In this document: piece by piece, positions 34,847 through 42,700 of the stretch | Layout of the letters: each line of letters begins with the position of its first letter | How positions within the stretch are numbered: the stretch's first letter is position 1 | NCBI GenBank assembly: GCA_963422675.2 | Contig: CAXVYS010000024.1 | Coordinates: 868,001-932,000 of the forward strand | DNA from: UBA4416 sp963422675 | Lineage (GTDB): Bacteria > Bacteroidota > Bacteroidia > B-17B0 > Aurantibacillaceae | Direction of reading: 5' to 3' | Length of the DNA stretch: 64,000 bases | Translations under genes and position numbers: made by a program | The notes under the pieces: generated by a model | Told to the model about the DNA's origin: nothing | The model's input: only the letters and a program-made list of their open reading frames with translations | The model's database searches: none

Positions 34847-36466
34847 ATGAAAAAAATAGTTTTATTTTTAGTTCTGTTTACGGCACTTCAAACGTTTTCT
34901 CAAAATGTTGGGATAGGTACAAATAATCCCTTATCTAAATTTCATGTGGCAGGAACCATCAGAAGCGATACCTTAATTGGGGCAGGTGTAAGGAATTTAT
35001 TTGCCGCACCCAATGGTCGTATTTACGATAGTTTGGTAGTACCATCTACCTTAAACTGGGAAGTTACCGGAAACTCTAATATTACACCGGTTAGATTTTT
35101 AGGAACAACCAACGCAAGCGATGTTATTTTTAAAACAAATAGCATTGAACGTGCCCGTATTTTAAGTACAGGAAACATTGGGATAGGAACAATAACTCCG
35201 TCGGAAGCACTTGAGATAGGAGGCTTTGGCCAGTTTTCATTAGCGGCCCCTGCGGGATCGAGAGATCCGGGAGATATTTTATTTAAGAATGGAAACGGAA
35301 CAGCTAAAGCAAGGATCTATTCTAATCCTTCTTTTGATAAAGGTTTATTCTTTAATGGCGACGGATCACCCGGGGTGCATATGGCGCTTGATTCTACAGG
35401 GCGTTTGGGTGTTGGAACAACCTTCCCAAATAACCGCGTGGAGATTACATCAGCTACCGCAAATACTTCCGGGTTGCGATTCACCAATTTAACGGCCGCA
35501 TCACCCACTGTTGCATCAAACGGAAAATCTTTGTCGGTAGATGTTAACGGAGATGTGGTATTAATGCCATCGGCCGCCAGTGCATGGTTATTAAACGGAA
35601 ATGCCGGTACTACGGCAGGAACTGATTTTTTGGGAACTACAGATGCACAGGACCTGGTTATTAAAACAAATAATACAGAAAAAGTAAGGGTTTTAACGAC
35701 AGGGCAGGTAGGAATAGGAACTAACGCTCCGAGCCCTTCTGCTATTGTTCAAATTGTTTCAACTACCCAGGGAGTAATGTTTCCAAGCATGACAAGCCCA
35801 CAACGCCTGGCCATTGCTGCTCCTGCAAACGGATTATTGGTATATGATGTTACCGCAAATATTTTAATGAGTTATAATGGAACGCGCTGGCAGGAAGTAG
35901 GCGGCGATCCTATAGGAAGTATTGAAGCCTTTCACAAAAGCATGCCCGCAACACCTGTCTTACCATGGGGTTGGGTAGAATGTAACGGCCAGGTACTTGC
36001 TGATGCGGAATCACCTTATAACGGGCAAACTATTCCTTTATTAAATGCAGCGGGTAAATTTTTAAGAGGCTCGGCAACAAGTGGGGTAATGCAAACAGAG
36101 GATGTAGGAATTCATACGCATACAGGCACTACAGCCGCAGCAGGAACCCATAACCATGGCGGAAGTACAGGCTCTGTAAACTCTACCAACGGAAGGGTGG
36201 TGCCCTGGGATGATAATTTTGGAACCGATAAAATGGATGGTGCCAATACGGGACAATTGATTAATACTCCCGCCGGTGGTGGAGGTATTCCATGGGACGG
36301 ATTAGCAACGGTGGGAAATTTTTTAACAACCATCGATCAATTGGATCATACCCATGCGATTAGTGCGGATGGAAATCATACACACACGTTTACAACGAAT
36401 GCAAGCACAGGTACCGAAACCCGTCCAACAAATATGTCGGTGGTTTGGATCATGAGGGTGAAATAA
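34847..36466 (+). CDS. Secreted fibre protein with phage tail-collar domain (fibre 3)
   Basis: A 539-residue protein with signal peptide MKKIVLFLVLFTALQTFSQ, then module A, a unique stretch and module B, as in fibres 1 and 2. The C-terminus differs: from about residue 355 it is a phage tail-collar domain, with IEAFHKSMPATPVLPWGWVE, CNGQ, a GKFLRG segment, and then His-rich GIHTHTG, HNHGG, DHTHAI and NHTHTF repeats. In phages this fold caps tail fibres and binds the host surface. The three fibres thus share stems but carry different tips. The T9SS PKD protein gene starts 36 bp downstream. Confidence 0.85.
   Translation: MKKIVLFLVLFTALQTFSQNVGIGTNNPLSKFHVAGTIRSDTLIGAGVRNLFAAPNGRIYDSLVVPSTLNWEVTGNSNITPVRFLGTTNASDVIFKTNSIERARILSTGNIGIGTITPSEALEIGGFGQFSLAAPAGSRDPGDILFKNGNGTAKARIYSNPSFDKGLFFNGDGSPGVHMALDSTGRLGVGTTFPNNRVEITSATANTSGLRFTNLTAASPTVASNGKSLSVDVNGDVVLMPSAASAWLLNGNAGTTAGTDFLGTTDAQDLVIKTNNTEKVRVLTTGQVGIGTNAPSPSAIVQIVSTTQGVMFPSMTSPQRLAIAAPANGLLVYDVTANILMSYNGTRWQEVGGDPIGSIEAFHKSMPATPVLPWGWVECNGQVLADAESPYNGQTIPLLNAAGKFLRGSATSGVMQTEDVGIHTHTGTTAAAGTHNHGGSTGSVNSTNGRVVPWDDNFGTDKMDGANTGQLINTPAGGGGIPWDGLATVGNFLTTIDQLDHTHAISADGNHTHTFTTNASTGTETRPTNMSVVWIMRVK
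34899..35158 (+). repeat. Fibre module A, copy 3
   Basis: Copy at the start of fibre 3, somewhat more diverged than the other two (SKFHVAGTIRSD, TPVRFLGTTNASDVIF) but still clearly alignable at the nucleotide level. Confidence 0.82.
35431..35674 (+). repeat. Fibre module B, copy 4
   Basis: Copy in fibre 3, encoding RVEITSATANTSGLRFTNLT through QDLVIKTNN. It is the most diverged module B copy (SAASAWLLNGNAGTTAGTDF). Confidence 0.82.
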
Positions 36467-36502
36467 TAATTACAATAGGTAAGAATCAAAAAATTATAGG
36501 AC

Positions 36503-38812
36503 ATGAAAACAGGACATCAGAATAGATTTAAACTTACGGTGTTACTCCTGCTACTGGCGGGGGTTCAATGCCTGGTAGCGCAATCCGAATTTTATAATAA
36601 TGGAAGTGCCGTTACGGTGCAAAGTGGCGCCTTCGTTACTGTTCAGGGAGAAGTAGTAAATAATAACGTGGGAGCAAATGTGGGATTGATCAGCAACTCG
36701 GGATTAATTTCTTTTTCAGGGAACTGGACCAACACATCTACATCGGGAGCATTGATGCCTACTACAGGGTTGGTGGAAATGACAGGAGCGAACCAAAGCA
36801 TTAATGGCAGCCAGCCTACACGCTTTAATAATTTAACCTTGTTGGGTAGTGGAGTAAAAACCTTAAACGTCAATACGTTTGTAAGTGGTGTTACCGGTGT
36901 GCTGGCTCTTATGGCCAGGCCCTTAGATCTAAACAGTAATACATTGTTTGTAACGAATCCCCTTACGGGAGCCATTACAAGAACTACAGGATATATTATC
37001 AGCGAAACAGCTCCATTTCCCGGTTATGGTATTGTGCAATGGAATATAGGAAATACAGGAGCCGGAAATTATGTATTTCCTTTCGGATCATTAGCAGCGA
37101 ATTATATTCCGTTGACATTAAACATTACAAGCCCGGGAGCCCAGTCTACGGTTGGCGGAATCAGCGCTTCTACATACCCTACGGTTGCCACTCCGGCTAT
37201 TAACAACAGACCTTTGCCAACAGGAGTAGCCGATCTTAATAATAATTGTAGTACCGAACATGCTCCAAAAATGTTGGATCGTTTTTGGGTAATCAATACG
37301 AATAACTATAATGTGAATCCTGTGGCGGATAAACAATTTACCTATATTGAAAGTGAATGGGATCCAACGGGTGCCAGTACAAATTTAATTGTAGAAAGTG
37401 ATCTGCAGGCATGGCATTATAACGCCGGCTGGGCGCACCTGGCAAGTACAAATAACAGTGCTACCAACAACCAAAGCATTATTACAAATTCCGACTACGG
37501 TGTTTTTACCCTGGGAGATTATAAAAAACTGGATCTGACATTAATAGATGTGGATAGCGTGGTATGTTTTGGACAAAGTAACGGGGTTATTACATTTAGT
37601 TCCAATGTAGGATATGGCACACCCACTTACTCATTAAACGGCGCATCCATTACCAACACTGTTGTAGCGACCCTTGCAGCTGGAACGTACACTGTGCTTG
37701 GCCAGGATATTATGGGTTGTAAAGATACCATTAGTACTGTAAAAGTATTTGAACCAGCTCAACTGGTATTAGGAATTAGTGCGAGTGATTATTCGATTTG
37801 TAAAAATGATCCTATTACTTTAACATCTGCTTTTTCGGGAGGTATTAAACCCTATACGCTTAACTGGAGTACCGGAACTTCTAACACAAGCGTCAATACT
37901 AATTCTTTAACACAAACAGCTACCCCGCTTTTATCAACCAGTTATTGGTCGGATTTAAAAGATTACAATAATTGTACAGTACAATCCAATACCATTAATG
38001 TGAATGTAAATGCCTTACCAGTGGTTGATTTTTCGGGAGATGATTTAGATGGCTGTCAGCCTCTGGCAGTAAATTTTAAAAACCTTTCGGCTTCTACACC
38101 AACTGTAAGCACATGGCTTTGGACATTTGGAACGGGAAGCACTTCAACGGTAGCAGCACCAAGTTATACGTATATAACTCCGGGAACATTTAATGTCAGT
38201 TTAAAAGCAACTTCGGATAGTGGTTGTGTTACTACGGTTACAAAGTCCGCTTATGTTGTGGTGCATCCAAGACCTGTGGCTAATTTTTATTATACACCAG
38301 GGACTGATATTAGTATTTTAAATCCTGAGGTTGCTTTTCATAATACCTCTTTAGGACAGGATAATTCTTTCTGGAATTTTAACGATGGATCGGTGGTAAA
38401 TACAGGCCAAAATCCTTACCATACGTATAATGATACCGGGGTTTACAGCGTCAAACTAAAAGTATCTACTATCTATGGTTGCCTGGATTCGATCAATGTT
38501 CCTTTGAAGGTTAATGAAGTATCTACGTTATATGTTCCAAACACGTTTACTCCCGATGGCAATGGCCTGAATGATGTATTTGGAGTGGTTGGTTTGGAGT
38601 TTTATGATTATACGCTCATGATCTTCGACAGATGGGGAGCGAAAATATTTGAATCACCAAACTCTGGTCAGGGCTGGGATGGTAAGTATAAAGGGGGGTT
38701 ATGTGAAGAGGGCGTGTATGTTTATAAAATTAATTTTAAACAAACCACCGGAGAAACAAAACGCCAGCTCAAAACATTGGTAGGCCATGTTACACTATTG
38801 AGGATGAAATAG
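36503..38812 (+). CDS. T9SS-secreted PKD-domain surface protein
   Basis: A 769-residue secreted protein. The signal peptide (LTVLLLLLAGVQCLVAQ) leads into a beta-rich N-terminal region (SAVTVQSGAFVTVQGEVVNN) of a kind frequent in Bacteroidota cell-surface proteins. A middle Ig-like part with SNGVITF and YTVLGQD segments follows, then two PKD domains (WLWTFGTGS, SFWNFNDGS). The C-terminus is a type B T9SS sorting signal: VPNTFTPDGNGLNDVFGV, FDRWG and VYVYKINF. It is the only gene of this block with a visible sorting domain, and lies 36 bp behind the three fibre genes, so it may share their transcript and help place them on the surface; that link is inference. Confidence 0.83.
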   Translation: MKTGHQNRFKLTVLLLLLAGVQCLVAQSEFYNNGSAVTVQSGAFVTVQGEVVNNNVGANVGLISNSGLISFSGNWTNTSTSGALMPTTGLVEMTGANQSINGSQPTRFNNLTLLGSGVKTLNVNTFVSGVTGVLALMARPLDLNSNTLFVTNPLTGAITRTTGYIISETAPFPGYGIVQWNIGNTGAGNYVFPFGSLAANYIPLTLNITSPGAQSTVGGISASTYPTVATPAINNRPLPTGVADLNNNCSTEHAPKMLDRFWVINTNNYNVNPVADKQFTYIESEWDPTGASTNLIVESDLQAWHYNAGWAHLASTNNSATNNQSIITNSDYGVFTLGDYKKLDLTLIDVDSVVCFGQSNGVITFSSNVGYGTPTYSLNGASITNTVVATLAAGTYTVLGQDIMGCKDTISTVKVFEPAQLVLGISASDYSICKNDPITLTSAFSGGIKPYTLNWSTGTSNTSVNTNSLTQTATPLLSTSYWSDLKDYNNCTVQSNTINVNVNALPVVDFSGDDLDGCQPLAVNFKNLSASTPTVSTWLWTFGTGSTSTVAAPSYTYITPGTFNVSLKATSDSGCVTTVTKSAYVVVHPRPVANFYYTPGTDISILNPEVAFHNTSLGQDNSFWNFNDGSVVNTGQNPYHTYNDTGVYSVKLKVSTIYGCLDSINVPLKVNEVSTLYVPNTFTPDGNGLNDVFGVVGLEFYDYTLMIFDRWGAKIFESPNSGQGWDGKYKGGLCEEGVYVYKINFKQTTGETKRQLKTLVGHVTLLRMK

Positions 38813-38862
38813 CATTTATTTTTATTTAGTACCACGGGTTAATCTTTAAGCAATAAAAACAG

Positions 38863-38870
38863 TACTTTTG
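38863..38870 (+). promoter_or_regulatory. Putative -7 box of hflX
   Basis: TACTTTTG is an exact TAnnTTTG match 22 nt before the hflX ATG. No clear -33 TTTG is found at the usual spacing. Confidence 0.4.
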
Positions 38871-38892
38871 TGACTTAATTTTTTAGTATTAA

Positions 38893-40092
38893 ATGAAGTC
38901 TGAAACTACCAGCACCCATACAGAGGTACATACTGCCGTTTTAATAGGGGTTATTAATAAACAACAGAAAGAGGAGTTAGCCTTTGAATACCTGGATGAA
39001 TTGGCATTTTTGGCGCAAACCTATGGCCTGGAAACAAAAAAAGTATTTACTCAAAAACTGGAACGCCCTGATAAAGCCACGTTTATAGGCAAAGGAAAGC
39101 TAAGCGATGTGAAGCAATATGTAACAGAGCATAAAGTTTCTGTGGTTATTTTTGATGATGAGCTATCTCCTTCTCAGCAGCGAAATCTTGAAAAAGAATT
39201 GGGTAAAAAAATATTAGACCGTACCACTTTAATTTTAGAAATATTTTCTCAACGGGCACAGACAGCGCATGCTAAAACGCAGGTGCAGTTAGCGCAATAT
39301 CAATATTTATTACCAAGGCTTACAGGTATGTGGACTCACTTAGAAAGGCAACGTGGAGGCACGGGAACGCGTGGTGGAGCAGGTGAAAAAGAAATTGAAA
39401 CCGACAGACGAATTGCCCGGGATAGAATTGCACAATTGAAGGACGACCTTAAAATTATTGATAAACAAATGGCTACACAGCGTAAAAACCGTGGAGAGTT
39501 TGTTCGGGTAGCATTAGTTGGTTATACAAATGTGGGCAAATCCACGATCATGAATATGATCAGCAAAAGTGAAGTATTTGCCGAAAATAAATTGTTTGCA
39601 ACCCTTGATACTACTGTTAGAAAAGTAACCATCGATAATTTATTCTTCTTGCTGAGTGATACAGTTGGCTTTATAAGAAAGCTTCCCACGCAATTAGTGG
39701 AAAGTTTTAAATCAACGCTGGATGAGTTGCGTGAAGCAGATATCCTGTTACACGTTGTGGATATTTCTCATCCGAATTTTGAAGATCATATTGCTGTAGT
39801 AAAGCAAACCTTGATTGATATTGGCGCCGGTGATAAAGAAACAATTCTGGTGTTTAATAAAATAGATGCCTTTAAGTATATCAAAAAAGATGAGGATGAT
39901 CTTACACCGATGACACGTGAAAATTTATCGCTGGATGAATTGAAAAAAACATGGATGAGTACCCTGGATCAAACGGCTATTTTTATTAGTGCCCGACAAA
40001 AAGACAATATCGAGGAATTTAAAAAGACGATTTATGATATCGTTAAAAAGATTCATGTAAAACGGTTTCCTTACAATAATTTATTTTACTAG
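38893..40092 (+). CDS. hflX: Ribosome-associated GTPase HflX
   Basis: HflX is a GTPase that binds and splits stalled or stressed 50S/70S ribosomes. The 399-residue protein has the N-terminal HflX domain (FIGKGKLSDVKQYV, SPSQQRNLEKELG, DRTTLILEIFSQRAQT), the Gly-rich linker RQRGGTGTRGGAGEKEIETD, and the G domain with G1 GYTNVGKST, G3 DTVGF and G4 NKID. The length is normal. Its TAG stop overlaps the stop of the convergent response regulator gene in a shared CTAG. Confidence 0.95.
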   Translation: MKSETTSTHTEVHTAVLIGVINKQQKEELAFEYLDELAFLAQTYGLETKKVFTQKLERPDKATFIGKGKLSDVKQYVTEHKVSVVIFDDELSPSQQRNLEKELGKKILDRTTLILEIFSQRAQTAHAKTQVQLAQYQYLLPRLTGMWTHLERQRGGTGTRGGAGEKEIETDRRIARDRIAQLKDDLKIIDKQMATQRKNRGEFVRVALVGYTNVGKSTIMNMISKSEVFAENKLFATLDTTVRKVTIDNLFFLLSDTVGFIRKLPTQLVESFKSTLDELREADILLHVVDISHPNFEDHIAVVKQTLIDIGAGDKETILVFNKIDAFKYIKKDEDDLTPMTRENLSLDELKKTWMSTLDQTAIFISARQKDNIEEFKKTIYDIVKKIHVKRFPYNNLFY

Positions 40093-40790
40093 AAAGTATT
40101 GTTTTCCGTGGTTTTAAATTTAAAGCCAATACCATGAATATTCTCAATGGTAATGTGGCTTTCGGAAGCAAGTAACTTTCGTAACCTGGAAATAAATACA
40201 TCGAGGCTTCGTCCCATAAAATAATCATCATCGCCCCAGAGTTTGCTCAAAATATGTTCTCGTTTTAACACCTTGTTTTTATTATCTAAAAACAACTTTA
40301 GTAATTCCGATTCTCGTTGGGTGAGATGGATGTTTTCTGTTTGGTTATATAGTAAATAGTTACCGGTATCAAATTTATAGCTCCCAATCTCATAAATTGC
40401 AGGTTGATGAATGACATTTTTTTTAGAACGCATTAAAAAAATCTCAATTTTTAAAACCAGTTCTTCAATGCTGAAAGGCTTTACCAGGTAATCATCAGCA
40501 CCCAGTTGCAAGCCTTTTATTTTGTCTTCCTTAAGCGTTTTGGCAGAAAGAAACAGGATAGGGATTTCCTGGTTTATTTTCCGGACCCCTACGGCTAATT
40601 CAAAGCCATCCATTTTAGGCAGCATAATGTCGAAGATGCAAAGATCAAACGTTTCTTTTTTAAATAATTGCAGGCATTCTTTTCCATCACCACAATGCGT
40701 TACCTCATAATTATTTTGTTCTAAGTTGTCCTTAGTTAAATAAGCCAGTGTTTTATCATCCTCGGCATATAATAGTTTAAATGGCCTCAT
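40089..40790 (-). CDS. OmpR-family response regulator (RprY-like)
   Basis: A 233-residue DNA-binding response regulator. The receiver domain (residues 1-120) has the acidic pair EDD at 10-12, phospho-acceptor Asp54 in CIFDIMLPKMDG and the conserved Lys in DDYLVKPF. The C-terminal winged helix has LTQRESELLKLFL and the recognition-helix region SLDVFISRLRKLL. It overlaps the histidine kinase by 4 bp (ATGA), so both come from one mRNA with likely coupled translation. Targets are unknown. The pair resembles Bacteroides RprX/RprY, but no ortholog claim can be made from the sequence alone. Confidence 0.9.
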   Translation of the reverse strand: MRPFKLLYAEDDKTLAYLTKDNLEQNNYEVTHCGDGKECLQLFKKETFDLCIFDIMLPKMDGFELAVGVRKINQEIPILFLSAKTLKEDKIKGLQLGADDYLVKPFSIEELVLKIEIFLMRSKKNVIHQPAIYEIGSYKFDTGNYLLYNQTENIHLTQRESELLKLFLDNKNKVLKREHILSKLWGDDDYFMGRSLDVFISRLRKLLASESHITIENIHGIGFKFKTTENNTF

Positions 40791-42049
40791 GTATGTTGGG
40801 GGATTAATAAGGTAATGGTAATTCCTTTAGTGGCATTATTGGTTGCCGTAACTTTCCAGTGGTGCAGATCACTTATTTTTTTTACATAATAAAGGCCGAG
40901 CCCAAAACCATTGACCTCATTGCTTTTACTGCTGGGGATACGGTAAAATTTATCAAAAATAAACGCCAGTTTTTTAGGTGGAATTCCAATACCGTTATCT
41001 GTAAATTCTATTTTAAGAGATTTAGGATCCTGCGAGAGTTGAATGAGAATAAAAGGATCTTCTTCGCAATATTTAATAGAGTTGTCAATAAGGTTGTAGA
41101 GGATATTATTAAAGTGAAATTCATCGGTAACAATAATGTAATCACTTTTTTCAGAAGTAACCTGAAATTTAGCCTGTGGATATTTTAGGTTAATATTTTC
41201 TATTACATCATGGATAGCAGGCAATACTGAAAGAGGTTTCTTTTCCAGGGTTAACGGGGCATTGTCTGATTTGGCTATATTTAATATTTTTTCAATGTGG
41301 TTGTTTAATTTATTGCTTTGATTAATAATGATCTCTGTATATTTTTCGAGTTTTTCATCAGAACTTATTTTTTCCTGTTTGATCAAAAAATGAGAAGCAA
41401 TTAAAATGGAAGAAAGCGGTGTTTTAAATTCGTGGGTCATGTTATTAATGAAATCTTTTTGCAACTCTGAGTATTTACGCTGTTGTATGATGGTAAATAT
41501 GGAGTAAACATAAATAATCAATATAATAACCAAGATAGCAGATAGTACGAGCCAGAATTTTAGAGAGCTGAATAAATAGTTGTTTTCATTAGGGAAACGG
41601 ATTGCAAAGTAATAGACCAGATTTTTTTGTTTTGGAAAATAAACAGAACGTTTGGTTTTCGTTTTATTGGTAAAAGAAATGTAGTTTCCATAAACCATTT
41701 CATCGCTTTCACATTTATAAATAGCGTATTCGAAATCGGTTATTAAGTTCGATTTTTCAAATTCATTCCTGAGGCAGTATTCCAGTATATTTGCGTCAAA
41801 ATCATTGTTGACATTTACCACGTAATAATCATTGGAAACCTTGTTAATAGGGTTTTTAAGCGGATACTCGTTATGGCTGTATTCATAGAGTTTGTTTACT
41901 ACATGTAAAAGGGCAATATGAATTTTTTGACTGAATTTTTTTTCTTCTGAATTAAAAGCCTGCTTTGTCCAAAGGAGTTGCACAACCAGGATACCTGTAA
42001 TGGCCACTAATCCCAGAACGATAATACTATTTAATTTATTTGTTTTCAA
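40787..42049 (-). CDS. Membrane sensor histidine kinase (RprX-like)
   Basis: A 420-residue two-transmembrane sensor kinase. The first helix is IIVLGLVAITGILVVQLLW, the second is near residue 170 (LVLSAILVIILIIYVYSIF), and the segment between them forms the periplasmic sensor. The kinase core follows without an obvious HAMP domain: H box MTHEFKTPLSSI with the phospho-accepting His, N box NILYNLIDNSIKY, G1 DNGIGIPP, F box FDKFYRI and G2 GFGLGLYYV. All catalytic motifs are intact. It is the first gene of the pair with the response regulator. Confidence 0.92.
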   Translation of the reverse strand: MKTNKLNSIIVLGLVAITGILVVQLLWTKQAFNSEEKKFSQKIHIALLHVVNKLYEYSHNEYPLKNPINKVSNDYYVVNVNNDFDANILEYCLRNEFEKSNLITDFEYAIYKCESDEMVYGNYISFTNKTKTKRSVYFPKQKNLVYYFAIRFPNENNYLFSSLKFWLVLSAILVIILIIYVYSIFTIIQQRKYSELQKDFINNMTHEFKTPLSSILIASHFLIKQEKISSDEKLEKYTEIIINQSNKLNNHIEKILNIAKSDNAPLTLEKKPLSVLPAIHDVIENINLKYPQAKFQVTSEKSDYIIVTDEFHFNNILYNLIDNSIKYCEEDPFILIQLSQDPKSLKIEFTDNGIGIPPKKLAFIFDKFYRIPSSKSNEVNGFGLGLYYVKKISDLHHWKVTATNNATKGITITLLIPQHT

Positions 42050-42162
42050 GAAATACGATAGTGAACTATAATATTAATCAAAAATAGGTTTAAGAAAGTA
42101 ACATTAACAAGTCATTAACAATTATTTGAATCTGCTTAACAGGCCTGCGCTTCTTTGCGGTT

Positions 42163-42170
42163 TACCTTTG
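42163..42170 (+). promoter_or_regulatory. Putative -7 box of the DUF1573 gene
   Basis: TACCTTTG matches TAnnTTTG and lies 65 nt before the ATG, a normal leader length for Bacteroidota. The nearest upstream TTTG is not at standard spacing. Confidence 0.35.
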
Positions 42171-42235
42171 CCTTGTTCAGTACTTGCAAGGAGAACATCT
42201 ATTTTATTTACTATTAATCTTAAAAATCTGAAATC

Positions 42236-42646
42236 ATGAAATTATTAAAATTATCTATTGTAGCTTTAGCTATTGGCCTGATGTCTTTTAACTCAACGCC
42301 TGTTACAACGCATTCACACTTATCCGGTACAACAAACACAGAAACGTCTATTAAGTGGACAAGTGAAGAGCTTGATCTGGGGGAAATTGCGCAGGGAAAA
42401 CCCGTATCAGTTGATTTTGAATTTAAAAATACAGGAACTTCCCCTGTTATTATTGAAAGTGTTCAGGTAGCATGCGGTTGTACAACAACCAATTATGCAA
42501 AAACACCTGTTTTACCGGGTGAAATAACCAAGGTTTCTGCCACATATAATGCTGCAGTTAAAGGAAGTTTCAGAAAAACGGTAACTGTAAAGACGAATGC
42601 AGAAGAAATGCCAAGAACCTTAGTAATCAAAGGAACAGTTATTTAA
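42236..42646 (+). CDS. Exported DUF1573 protein
   Basis: A 136-residue secreted protein with a signal peptide (LLKLSIVALAIGLMSFNS) and one Ig-like DUF1573 domain. The family marks are IKWTSEELDLGEIAQGKPV, FEFKNTGTSPVIIE and VACGCTTTNY, with two close Cys residues. Function is not established; the family is abundant in Bacteroidota exported proteins. It is divergent from the two-component system, with about 190 bp between the starts, and is followed by a bidirectional terminator. Confidence 0.85.
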   Translation: MKLLKLSIVALAIGLMSFNSTPVTTHSHLSGTTNTETSIKWTSEELDLGEIAQGKPVSVDFEFKNTGTSPVIIESVQVACGCTTTNYAKTPVLPGEITKVSATYNAAVKGSFRKTVTVKTNAEEMPRTLVIKGTVI

Positions 42647-42664
42647 AGATTGTGTCGGAATACT

Positions 42665-42700
42665 ATAAATCCTCTGAAACATAAGGTTCCAGAGGATTTA
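42665..42700. terminator. Bidirectional terminator between convergent genes
   Basis: A 16-bp inverted repeat with one mismatch (ATAAATCCTCTGAAAC at 42665-42680 and its partner at 42685-42700) with a 4-nt loop. The T-rich run TTGTTTTTGTTT follows on the plus strand. The right arm overlaps the stop codon of the minus-strand TlpA-like gene, so it can end both transcripts. Confidence 0.7.

Noticed and set aside
29906..36466. Prophage or tailocin origin of the fibre genes
   Set aside because: Tail-collar and S74 domains suggested a phage, but each protein has a signal peptide and no capsid, tail tube, baseplate, terminase or lysis gene is near. Neighbours are cytochromes, PKD protein and hflX.
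29906..36466. Diversity-generating retroelement acting on the fibre genes
   Set aside because: No reverse transcriptase or template repeat with adenine-specific changes was seen; differences between module copies are of all kinds and mostly silent.
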